64,000 nt of DNA from Synanceia verrucosa (taxonomy: Eukaryota > Chordata > Actinopteri > Perciformes > Synanceiidae): assembly GCA_029721515.1 (NCBI GenBank), contig CM056563.1:7073454-7137453 (forward strand), in the 5' to 3' direction. Position 1 is the first letter of the stretch. Every line of letters begins with the position of its first letter. The translations under genes and the position numbers were made by a program. Below are positions 49,743-59,781 of this stretch, one piece after another. The notes under the pieces are model-generated. The model was given only the letters and a program-made list of their open reading frames with translations, had not been told where the DNA came from and did no database searches.

Positions 49743-51539
49743 CTGTTATAATTGCTAATTCACTTCACCACTGAGACTAACTGCAGTGCAACATTTAAAT
49801 GTGTCTAGCAATAATGGAAAGGAAACTATAAGCCTTTCTTAAGGTTGCTCCATGTTGCCATGTCAACAATCTGTACTGAGATTTCGAAAATCAAGAAGAC
49901 TAGAACCCTGGCCTCCACCAGTCAGCTTGCAGTTCACATCCAAAATGTCATCACTTGGGATGTGATTTCTTGAGTTATTGATCACAGTGACCTTTGACCA
50001 TGAAAATCTAATCAGTTCACTCTTAAGACTAAATGTTTGAAAGTAATGGAGCTTGTTGTTGACATGTGGCGTTCACAACAATGGGACAGTGATCCTGACC
50101 TTTGACCTATGACCACCATCAGCACACCAACAGTACACCATTGAGCCCAAGTGGACGTTTGAGCCTAATCTGAAGAAATTACAGATGAGCAACCTGAAAA
50201 CTTCATGATGGTGTGGAGGCATGAGAACACATGGAGTTCAAACTGACCAATGAAGAGCAGTGTGCCTCCTCTGGGTCACATTTCCAAACAAGTCCAACAT
50301 AAACACTGTTTGCAGTTTTCTTCACAATCATTAAGCAAGGAAGATTTCACCGCCATTAAAAATAATGACAGTATTACACAGCTGGACAAAACAAAGCACA
50401 CTGTGTAATATCAGAACACTATTATGCCACCATTTGGGTTTCAAATGAAAATCTGTGCCTCTTTAAGTCAAGATTTTCATCTTGACTTAAAGAGGCACAG
50501 ATTTTCAAATCTAAAACAATAACGCCAATTTAAGCATCTTGGATCTGAAATTTAGACAGTGTTTTCCTGCATTCATCTGTCTGGTTTTAACTGCTCTGCG
50601 TAACTTCCCAAAGGGTCAAATCACAGAAGAGATGACTCGTTTCAGCTTGTTACTCCAGTCTGTAAACAAATATCAATATTATTGATTAAACCAAAGGTGA
50701 CATCAATGCATCAATGGCACAGTCAACCCTAAATGTTGCAACCAGATCAACAGGAGAGTCTGGTGTAGTGCATCCTACTAAAGCTGTGTCAGGCATCAGA
50801 TGGTGTCATGTGGCATTGCAGTGGCTCTTTAACCTGATGAAAAAGATCAGCAGGCAACAAGGAAAGGAAGGAAGAAACAGGACAGAAGCAAAGGAAGCCT
50901 TCCTGATGCCTCTGGTTTGTGCTGTTCCGCCTGGTGAGTGCTGATGCATTCAGGCTCCTTCTTTTTACCAACTCAACGAGCTGAAACCTCACAGTCAAGC
51001 AAAAGAGCTATGCGTCATAATTGCCGTTACTCAACAAATAACAGTTATTAGCAGTTGGGAAGGAATAGCTTCAGGATGTGTTGGATGTAATCATCTGCTT
51101 TATCCGAAAGCAGCCTCACTCTGCCTCAGACAACACAAACATTTAACATGCCATGGTGCTGACAATAACAGCATGTTTTGAAGTTTACAATTCCTAGCCT
51201 TCAATTTGATTGTCATTTCTGTTACATCATCATTACTATTCATTCATAACCAGTTTCTCACTCTTTATATACATCCTGGTTGTTTTGTCTTGAGAACAGG
51301 ATAATGAATGGAATAACTGAGAAATAAAAGACAGATTTTTGAATGCCATCCACACATCTTTTATGTGGAAAAAGCTCCACACACTCAGTTCTGACAGAGA
51401 TAGGAATTTTAACTTGAAGAACACTGAATTTGTTGGTCTACCACTGTGGAGTTAAAATCATGCCAAATCTCACAAACACACAAAATGTTTTACTCACGCC
51501 CAAGTAGAAAAAAAAAAACAATTATACAACTGCAAAAAA
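49743..51539. other. Non-coding stretch with a perfect hairpin
   Basis: No gene supported. It contains the 62-nt palindrome at 50446-50507, listed separately. Confidence 0.45.
50446..50507. repeat. Perfect 29-bp inverted repeat with a 4-nt loop
   Basis: The left arm, 50446-50474 (starting 'tgaaaatctgtgcctcttta'), and the right arm, 50479-50507 (starting 'atcttgacttaaagaggcac'), are exactly complementary, with loop 'tttc' at 50475-50478. As DNA this could extrude as a cruciform; as RNA from either strand it would form an uninterrupted 29-bp stem. I see no terminal-repeat family and no target duplication. Confidence 0.95.
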
Positions 51540-51814
51540 CTGTCACATGACTTTTGGCACTAATTTTCTATCTTGTAGATCCACACACAGATTCCAATGC
51601 CAGTTGATGATCTTTTCCTCAAAATCTTTTTTGAAGGCCGCCAACAGGAGCTACCAAGCGTTCATTTTGACTTGCTGCCTTTGACTCAGAATCATACGGA
51701 CTGGTCGGAAGGAGAAATGCTAGTTTGGGGGAATAAATTCAACACAATGAGCAGCCAATAGGTGAGTCTGTGGATCTGCAAGATTGGAAATTAGTGCCAA
51801 AAGTTATGAGGCAG
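51540..51814. mobile_element. MITE with about 48-bp terminal inverted repeats
   Basis: The left end 'ctgtcacatgacttttggca', continuing 'ctaattttctatcttgtaga', pairs with the right end, which reads in reverse 'ctgcctcataacttttggca' then 'ctaatttccaatcttgcaga'. Allowing a 1-bp gap, most positions match over 51540-51588 and 51766-51814. No clear target duplication because the right side runs straight into a TTTC microsatellite. No coding capacity. Confidence 0.75.
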
Positions 51815-51818
51815 TTTT

Positions 51819-51858
<40 letters not shown>

Positions 51859-51864
51859 TTTTTT
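51815..51864. repeat. (TTTC)n microsatellite
   Basis: About ten ttt(c) units ending in an oligo-T run, directly abutting the MITE end at 51814. The Lys/Arg/Glu-rich minus-strand frame across it is an artefact. Confidence 0.95.
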
Positions 51865-52149
51865 CGTGGATGATATTTTTTTGTAATTGAAGAAATATGT
51901 TTCTTTGTATGTTTAAAACATGCTGTATTTGTTTCTGAGGCATGATGTATTTGTTTGATAGGTATGTTTCTTATTTGTAAAACAAAATGCATTAGTTTGT
52001 GTATGATGTTTTGTATTTGCAAACCACACTGAGTTTGTTTGTGAATAGATGGGCATAAATAAAGGGTTGTCATACAACAAGATAAAGCAGTGAGAATGTT
52101 TTAAATATAGTTTAAACTTAAACTGACACTGATTTGAATAATAGATTGA

Positions 52150-52845
52150 ACAAGGTGTTCCTCACAGATTTTGCTCCATATTAACATGATAGCATCACTC
52201 AGTTGCTGCAGATTTGTCAGCTGTTCATCTATGATGAGAATCTCTGTTCCTCCACATCCCAAAGGATCTACTGGATTGAGATCTGGTGACTGTGGAGGTC
52301 AGTGGAGTCCAGTGAACTCTTTGTCATGTTCTAGAAACCAGTTTGAGATGATCTGAGCTTTGTGACATGGAGCATTATCCTGCAGGAAGTAGCTATCAGA
52401 AGATGGTCCACTGTGGTCATAAAGGGATGGACATGGTCAGTAACAATACTCAGGTAGGCTGCAGAGTTTAAACCATGCTCAGTTGGTGCTAAAGAAAATC
52501 TCCACCATTACACCAGCAGCAGCCTGAACCATTGATACAAGGCAGGAGGGATCCATGATTTCATGGTGTTTACTCCAAACTCTGACCATCGACCATCTGA
52601 ATGTTCAGCTGAAATGGAGACTGGTCAGACCAGGTTCCTCCATCTTCTCTTGTCCAGTTGTGGTGATCCTGTATGAACTGTAGCCTTTCAGTTTCTTCAA
52701 GGCTCCAGTGTTGATCTTCACAGATGATATTATTCTTTGGTTGTAACCAGTGGTTATTTAAGCACTGTATTAAGCTAACTGTTATCTTTCATTCATTTCC
52801 AGCCAGTCTGGTCATTCTCCTCTGACCTCTGGTATTAACAAGAGA
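52150..52845 (-). mobile_element. Degraded Tc1-like transposon copy
   Basis: I recognise plus-strand phrases that are the reverse of a common fish Tc1-like element: 'gagcattatcctgcaggaag', 'agaagatggtccactgtggt', 'cataaagggatggacatggt', 'acaatactcaggtaggctgc', 'ttacaccagcagcagcctga' and 'tggtcattctcctctgacct'. The last, read on the minus strand, gives 'GQRRMTRLA', which fits the inter-domain part of the transposase. Small deletions break every frame. Both terminal repeats are missing or unrecognisable, so the limits are approximate. Confidence 0.8.
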
Positions 52846-53519
52846 TGGGTATGTCTCATGTCTGGACACTGTAATCACACTGGGACAAACCCAGTCTCAT
52901 TTTCAAGAGAGACCTGATAAAACTAGTGTCTACCTACAAGGGATATTTGGTCTTCAGAGTAACCTTTTGTGGCCACCGGCCATGGTTAATGTCAAACCCT
53001 GTAGGTCATACACCGACTATGGATAAGAATGTCACACAACCCCACTTTGAAAAACTCTAAGCTGATCCAGACCTGATATAATATCTGTCTTCAAGAGGAG
53101 ACGCCTCCAGTTCTAGACTTCCCAGAGTTTCAGTGATGTTTAAATATGCCTTTTGAGAAGGCATTCATTTTGGCTTAATCTTGTTGTTCATAAACACCCT
53201 AAATTTGTTTACCAGTGTGTCAGGGGTATCATCGTCTTGGAATGTGGGAACATCAAAAGGGAGCAGTGTTTGTACCTCAGGTGCAATTCTGTCTGTCTGT
53301 AAAACATGTTACATCACCATGCAGAGCAGCCACCAGATAAATGATGAGGCTCTTGTTCTGGATTAAAAGCATGCTTTTCCATTCAGTTCATGTAAACCAA
53401 TCTGAAAAAAAAACCCACTTGTGCTACTTATTCCACATTAAGTGTCTTAAGTGTTTGCTTCAAAAGCAGCAGGTTTCTGAATGTCTGTGTCTTTCTGTGA
53501 ACTCCTTTGGAGTGTTTTG
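52846..53519. other. Non-coding stretch, nothing recognised
   Basis: Short frames only and no named repeat. It lies between a degraded Tc1 copy and a hAT-like repeat. Confidence 0.45.
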
Positions 53520-54060
53520 CTTCTGATACAATACCGATATTACAGCTTTGAGTACTGGCCGATACTTACAGTGATCTGATACTATATCAGCAGAAATCAA
53601 ACCTACTTTTATTACTTATTTTGTAGTATGGGCTGTCAGAAAAGGCTTGACCAAGTGATATTATTCAAATGGAGAACAATATTCAACAACAGTAGGTTTT
53701 ACCTTGTTTTATCAGAGGTAGAGTAGAGGCCACTTTCACCACTTTTTGTCCAGATTCTGTTTGTTTGGCTCTCCAATCATCTCTAATCATCGGCAATTGG
53801 CAACCTGCTGCTGAAAAAAACACTTTGACATCTAAATACATTAATGGCACTCAAAGAGTTAACCAATGGGTTACATCAATTTTAACCTTTAACATAAGAA
53901 TATTCTACAGTTGAATAGAATAAATTAGAATAATAAATTAGAATTAGACCCTGAAAATCCTCCTGCTGTTTACTGTGATGTTGTGATGAGCTTGGTCCTT
54001 TTCTGACTTTTACTAAAAATGCTGCCTCACATCACTTCTCCTCCTTCTACTGCTAGAGCA

Positions 54061-55050
54061 GGAGCCCGTTGCACAAAAGTAGGATTCAGATATCCAGGAT
54101 AAGTGACTGAGCTGGGCTCAACCAATCCAAAACAAGAGAGACCAGGCTTAATCAGTTGCACAAAGACCTAGCCAGGATGAGCGGACATGGATTCATGTCA
54201 GGTGAAACCTATCCAGGATAAGTGTGCTCACACCGCTTCCTCTAATAGACCCCGAGATCGATCACAGATTCACTGATTCACCATGGCAACGAGAGCGGTG
54301 TCCCTCTCCCTGACGGAGGCAGAAATAGTCAGGAGGCTTAGGAGGAATGGAAAGGAAACCTGCTACAGTTATAAAACAAGGAGAGAAAGAGAGGCAAAGT
54401 ACTGCAGCCCTCCTGAATATGTAACTAGTGCACAGATACACACTCAGTGCTCCGTGAAACATCACAATTACAAGTCAAATACTGTAGGTCATTAACATCT
54501 CCGAAAAAATAGTTGTACTCGCCGAATTACAGGAGAAGCTTGGACAGATTTCAAAACAACAGTTATTCTAATTATATCAGCATTTTTGATCGGTAGGTAT
54601 GACTGCATTTTTAGTTTCCTGATTTTTTTGAATGGAGTTCTTCTTCATGACCCGCTTTAATCTTGTTTAGTTGTTCCGCATTTCATGCAGTTTGTCCAAT
54701 TAGGCTTACCGTAGCGCATAATGCAGAGGAGCGTGTTATTGCAGAAGCAGCAGTAAATATAAAATAATTGAATTTAATAATATAACTTGGACACGTTAGG
54801 CGGGTCGGATAAAAAAGCCCGTAGTTTGAATGAGAAAATATTGTGTAGTGAGCAGTGAAATAACTTAAGCTAAGGGATGAGACATAGCCTGGTCTGGAGC
54901 AGACTAGCTCCACAGAATAAATGTCCATGGTGATTTATACCATAACATATCCTCTCCGCTATCCTGCTTTTGTGCAACCAGATAAGTTGAGCCAGGATAA
55001 CCAAGATAGCCCGGCTTAATCCCTTATCCTAGTTTTGTGCAACAGGCCCC
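54061..55050 (+). mobile_element. Harbinger-like element, 990 bp
   Basis: The left end 'ggagcccgttgcacaaaagt' and right end, in reverse 'ggggcctgttgcacaaaact', match as inverted repeats over at least 23 bp with four differences ('GTTGCACAAAA' is exact). Subterminal repeats of 'atccaggataagtg' and 'gccaggataaccaagatagc' recur at both sides. The termini resemble fish PIF/Harbinger elements from memory. The 3-bp target duplication expected for that group is not clear (flanks gca and agg). The interior has no transposase, only the short frame described separately. Confidence 0.6.
54283..54495 (+). pseudogene. Possible remnant of a Harbinger Myb/SANT-like accessory gene
   Basis: An ATG inside the Harbinger-like element opens a 70-codon frame starting MATRAVSLSLTEAEI. 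Harbinger elements usually carry, besides the transposase, a gene for a Myb/SANT-like DNA-binding protein whose N-terminus often reads like '...LTEAE...' and is rich in charged helices. Only the first 15 or so residues look right here; the rest (RRLRRNGKETCYSYKTRR...) appears frameshifted. Downstream text such as 'gaattacaggagaagcttgg' may be a further decayed part. The assignment rests on context and a short motif. Confidence 0.35.
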
Positions 55051-55210
55051 AGGAGTGGAGTCTGGAATGGACTGATGCTATTAGAGATTTTAGATGCAGG
55101 ACAATATACAGTAATCTAATAGGCTACTCATTGTTTTGCTGATATCAGACTGATATCCAATATCAATATCAGGCTGAGACACCACACAAAAAGATATTGA
55201 GTACTGCCCA

Positions 55211-56181
55211 GTTCCTACACACCACTGTAGGTACAGGGGGGCTGTTATAGACTCAGTTAGTGTTGGCTTAGTTGTGTTTAGGTTTGATTTAGATAACTTA
55301 TTAGTAGCTGCTGTTCATTTTTTATATTATTATTTTAACAAGATATTGTAGCATGAGGAACAATGTGCTATGTGGAGAGACTTCCACTGTGAGGTCGCTT
55401 CTGGTGCAGGCTCCACTGTCAGAACAGGAAGTGAGGATGTTTTGTTTGGGTGGGGAGGTATGGAGGACATTTTGAGAGGGACATTTTCAACTGCTTTTTA
55501 ATTCAAGAAAGACCAGTGAGTGAGCATGTACCCCGAGTAGCAGTGAGTTGCTGATTTTTATTATCCACAGCCTAAAATGCATGATTTCTTTCGTGCTTCT
55601 TCAATATAGGTGCCGTAAAATAGTAGCGTTATAGAAGTCAATAATGATGCAAATTACCAAATGTTACATGTCGGTTGTCGTTTTAGATGACTCCACAGTT
55701 AACTTTCACCAACAGCGGTTAGCATAAACACCTATGGATTCTTCACTTTTTTTAGTGCATTTGGTAAAATAACTGTTATCATTTGTTCGTATGTATTTTC
55801 AGAAAACATTTTTGTAAACTCTCCTTGCATTAGGTGGACACAGTCACCAAGTTAAACGTGTCTTTCTGAACTCACAAAAGTGTTAGTGACACAGCCAAGC
55901 TACCAACACTATGCAGCACCATGATGATTTGCCAGAGGTCGACTAGGTAATTATATCACCTGTTTAACTACAGAACTACTTTTTTATTTTTCCATCTCTG
56001 TTGTATACTACAGTAATGTTATATAAACAAAACAAACTGTAACCACTATACTGTCTCGTTTTATCCACTTTCACTTGAGTAAGTACTTTCATAGTCATTA
56101 CTACTACTTCTACATAAGTAAGGCCTCATTTACACGACCTGGTGCAAGTGGTCATTTTACCTGTAAGCAAAGACAATCTAA
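55211..56181. other. Non-coding stretch, nothing recognised
   Basis: No gene supported. The part from 55590 to 55760 ('gtgccgtaaaatagtagcgt', 'acatgtcggttgtcg') is somewhat CpG-bearing and may be an unclassified repeat. At 56120-56170 'ggcctcatttacacgacctg' looks like the end of a transposon but has no partner that I could find. Confidence 0.4.
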
Positions 56182-57203
56182 AGCCCTATTCACACTGGAT
56201 TAGTAGTACCTGTGGACCTTTGGTGATTTGTAATAATTGCGGAGGATGCCTGAGATCTTAATCTTAATCTCGTGCAAATGCGCCATGTCTGTAATTTGAG
56301 AAGTAAAAATTCTGCTGCAAATTACCTGCTATATTTCGCCAAACGCAGATGTCTGGTGACAATAAAAAAAAGCTGCATCTCGGTGTTTGTAGTTGTAATT
56401 GTGTGTCTTTTCTATCTCGTTCCACCTTGAATAATGGAGGCTGTGGTAGAAATTTTGATAAGCAGTTTTGACAGCTCAAAACTTAATTATAAGCGTTGAA
56501 TATACTTCTCCAACTGCGTGATACGTTATCCACCTCCAGGTCTCCGTCGTGGTGCAGGTGTTGTGCTGCAGTAAGCACCCCTGCCGTGAAATGCAACCCC
56601 TCGCCCTCCAGCCCTGAGAAACGCAAATCAAATACATTCAACTTAAATCCATTTAAAAATCCATTTAACATATTTAGTAATTATGGCTGGGGTATATTTC
56701 CACAGAAACATACAGAAAGGTGTTGGTTTGCATTCGCTATTATCTGATTTCGTGTTGAGAAGAACATCTGTTATTTGCACTCTTTAGAGGAGCTTTAAAG
56801 ACTGTAAGCAACCGATTTTTCTCCCTCACAAATAATTAAATCGCAAAATAGTATTTTCCCCTGTGTTATTCTGTGATATTAAGGCGAATTGCGAGGGGGT
56901 GCATTTCACAGCAGAGGTGCTTCAGCTGCACCGGAGAGCCTATCGGAGAGCCTCTCCGTTCTTTCCGGGCGCATGAAATATTTTTTAACTGTCCGTCACT
57001 GCGCCAAGGAAAAACAGAAATGTCAAGGGCTGTGATTGGTCCTCTAAAAACATCACAACACCGATCGTAATGTCAGTAAAATAGAGAAATTTTCGCACTT
57101 TACTCATCTCGTGTGAATGCACTGCAAGTAACACAGAGGTGGAGCGGTAATTTGCAAATTACCAGACGTCCCCAGGTAATACTAATCCCGTGTGAATAAG
57201 GCA
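56182..57203. mobile_element. Non-autonomous DNA transposon, about 1.0 kb, long terminal repeats
   Basis: The left end 'agccctattcacactggatt', continuing 'agtagtacctgtgga', pairs with the right end, in reverse 'tgccttattcacacgggatt' then 'agtattacctgggga'. The match extends about 48 bp with scattered differences. TAA occurs on both sides (56179-56181 and 57204-57206), which would fit a 3-bp PIF/Harbinger-type duplication. The interior is CpG-richer than the flanks. A minor ATG frame at 56433 (MEAVVEILISS...) is only 21 codons. A further 12-bp 'gtgaatagggct' at 57483-57494 exactly matches the left terminus in reverse, so the true right end could be there or a second end may be nested. Confidence 0.65.
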
Positions 57204-57206
57204 TAA

Positions 57207-58980
57207 CTTTGCAGGCTTGAATGGAAGTTCATGTACTGTAATTCAAACATATGACACATTTTATGTGCTTTTTTGTGCAAGAGGGAGGAGGAACAGGCAG
57301 AGGCTGCTCTACAGTATGGGAGAATGTGGAAAGAAGATATGGATGTGAAAGAAAAGGAAGAAATCCTTCAAATTCACATTTTACACCGCTGAGGAGGACA
57401 TGTGGAACTTGTGCAAAGAAATAATGGACCACAGAAATGATTTGGCTTATTGTGAATGTCACACAGATGACTAAGTGTTTCTGTGAATAGGGCTACAGTA
57501 CAGAACATTTGATCATGTTGTGACTTGGTGTGTTTGATGTTCTTATTGTTCACTTAATAATTTTACTTGGATTATACTGTAGATATGTGTACCATGCTAT
57601 AAAGCCTATGCCATATTATGAGATGGCATAGGCTTTATAGTATGGTACAAATAGTCAATTGAGCCCCGAGCCACCATTTGTATTTCATAATGACGAAGTT
57701 GTAAAATTACACAGTAGAGTTTACATTAGTTTACATATATGGCAATCACTAATGAGAAGTGTTTTGAAAAAGACAAAGGCTAATGCTTCAATTGTCCAAA
57801 TAAAAAAGCTTCATTTTTTTCTTTGAATTAATACAGGTTATGGATGGCTTTTTGAAAAAAAATACCCACAGTGGGGCTCATGCGCAACATAAAAGATAGA
57901 TTTTATTTCATATTGTTTACCAATTAATGCGTTTGTGAGGAAAACGATTCAACCGGAAGTACAGTCACAATTTTATTTTGAAATGTATGCACTGCATTTC
58001 CCATCCTGACAGTGGAGGTGGCTTGAGAGTGGAGCCTGGGGCAGAAGCGACCTCACAGTGGAGGTCTACAGCCAGGACCTGTGTGGACTCAACAATCACA
58101 AGGTCAGTCAGCTCAGGTCAGATTTCCACAATAATCAAAGTGTCAAATAAAAACAATCGTCAAACTAATGGTATTGTACTACATTGAGCTGTCGTAGTAG
58201 GAGATGAAAAAGGGAAAGATCAGATTTCTGTTTGAAAAATGTACATATTGTGCATAAATCCTCGCCAAAAATAACTTTCTTTAACGTGGCATACTGATGC
58301 AAGAGACAAGAGTTTCAACCTGACAACCATTACATGATGCTAATTAGTATTCAAAGTGAGGTGGCATGCGTAACACAACGAGTAATCTGCCTGAAAAACA
58401 CAGACGCAAAGTGCTGTTCACTCAAAACAACTCAAGCTATTGTTCAGGCCACTAATTAATGAATAAATTCATCACGTCAGGACCAGTGAGAAGCCTGTTT
58501 GCATGTCACTGTTTGATTTTCTTTATAGTAATACATCATATTTTACCCACAGAATAAAAACAATTTTATTTTACTTTAGTAAGCATTACACTTTAGTGAA
58601 TTTTGACTCATTTTCTTATATAATTATGCTTTTCTTAAATTTCTTGAAGCATATTTTTTAAGGATTCAAGGGAAGATAACATTTTTTCTTTGTCTCTTGC
58701 TGCCACTCATTATGCAGAGTCAGCTCCAATCTTTTCTTTTCCTTCCTTATAATTCTTATTTTGAACATATTTTTTACATAAATATAAATCTTTCATGTTT
58801 AATTAATTCCATCGCAAGTGCTAAGAAGAATTAAAGCATTACTGAGGCATCACAAGCATAACATTAGTAGTTTGTTGAATTTAGATTAATAGCTTTATTG
58901 GGGAACCAGCCCAGGAAGATTTGCATCCACCAAGTTTCATTTCTTTAATTAATGAATCAATGACTCACCACACTACCAGA
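57207..58980. other. Non-coding stretch with a long hairpin
   Basis: No complete gene. 57300-57420 reads in one plus-strand frame as 'AEAALQYGRMWKEDMDVKE' before a stop, which looks mildly coding-like and may be a transposon relic. The hairpin at 57589-57648 is listed separately. 58500-58800 is strongly AT-rich. Confidence 0.4.
57589..57648. repeat. 26-bp inverted repeat with an 8-nt loop, one wobble
   Basis: The left arm 57589-57614 starts 'gtaccatgctataaagccta' and the right arm 57623-57648 starts 'atggcataggctttatagta'; the loop is 'attatgag'. The arms match at 25 of 26 positions. The single difference is G opposite T, so a plus-strand RNA would keep a G-U pair and a continuous 26-bp stem, while a minus-strand RNA would have an A-C mismatch. 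The length (60 nt) is in the range of a small-RNA precursor or a very short MITE; the sequence cannot decide. Confidence 0.95.
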
Positions 58981-59215
58981 AAAAATGAGCTGATGCTCAC
59001 ATCAGCATGTTAACATGCTCACAGTGATAGTCTAATGCTGTGGTGTTTAGCAGGTAGCACACCTGATGATGGAAATCGTCCTCTGGGGGCTGTGAATGTG
59101 TGCATTCAATTTCATGGCAAGGTTTTCGATAGCTGCTGGGATTTTTCAATGAAAAGCAAAATGTCAACCTCATGGTGCAAGTCAAGAGAGTCAAGAGGTC
59201 ACCAAAGTCCAAAGA
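58981..59215. repeat. Degraded dispersed fish repeat
   Basis: Shows phrases 'gctcacatcagcatgttaac', 'atgctcacagtgatag', 'ttcaatttcatggcaa' and 'gtcaagaggtcaccaaagtc'. I recall these as parts of a common teleost repeat with 'gttagcatgctgatgttag'-type cores. Class unknown; the ends are not defined. Confidence 0.5.
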
Positions 59216-59664
59216 ATACAACATACAGGAAAACTAGGTGGTAAACCACTGCGTAGAACATGAACTGAACATGTGAAAAATTTGACCTCCTGAAGATGCA
59301 ATGTTAACAGTCAGAGGATTGACTATTTCATGATATCAAAAATATTTGACCGTGAACGACAGAAACGTGGAAGTTAGTAGGTGACCATCATTTAATGGCC
59401 TCCAACAGTTGAAATATTTCAGGTGGACTAAAGTGGAGGGCTATATAGAACCATGCTTACACTGGTATTTACAAACTTATAATGTAATAAAATGCAAATG
59501 ATAATTTGACCTCCAAAACAACCATCAACAGTGACATGACATTTTTAAATTCTGGTTATCACCCAGTCCTTGGCAACAGACTTAAACTTTAATCCTACAC
59601 ATCCCTTTCCAAAGCAGAAATATGAAATAAAAAAAGTGATGTTTGAAAAGAGCTTAGGTCCTAC

Positions 59665-59781
59665 AGTGATTTTCAGACGGTGGCAGATGCCAGTGGATGG
59701 TTCATCACTCATGGAAATCACCTCCTGTTCCCGACGGGCAGCCACCTCATCAAACAGTGCAGCCAGTGATGAGTTCTCACT
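59665..59781 (-). CDS. Candidate internal exon of an unrecognised host gene
   Basis: Read on the minus strand, a plausible acceptor 'cgcctgtttccag' is followed by 117 bp with no stop, exactly 39 codons, then a plausible donor 'gtagga'. The peptide begins SENSSLAALFDEVAARREQE and ends STGICHRLKIT. It has balanced amino-acid composition, G/C-leaning third positions and a helical, charged middle (FDEVAARREQEVISM), all unlike the surrounding AT-rich sequence. A phase-0 exon of 39 codons is ordinary in size for a vertebrate gene. I do not recognise the protein and see no sister exon in the window. If correct, the window would be mostly intron or flank of a minus-strand gene. The chief doubts are a weak polypyrimidine tract and an open plus-strand frame (59570-59962) over the same bases. 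Confidence 0.4.

Larger units (their letters stand above)
53520..55210. mobile_element. Older hAT-like repeat interrupted by a Harbinger-like insertion
   Basis: The left part has 'acaataccgatattacagct', 'ttgagtactggccgatactt' and 'ctgatactatatcagcag'; the right part has 'gctgatatcagactgatatc', 'caatatcaatatcaggctga' and 'gatattgagtactgccc'. This 'GATA/TATC with GAGTACTG' style of subterminal sequence occurs in fish hAT-type repeats. The two parts look like the two ends of one element, split by the 990-bp element at 54061-55050. No target duplication was identified, so the outer limits are approximate. Confidence 0.45.

Noticed and set aside
51804..52073. Lys/Glu-rich minus-strand ORF
   Set aside because: Its charged run is the TTTC microsatellite read in reverse.
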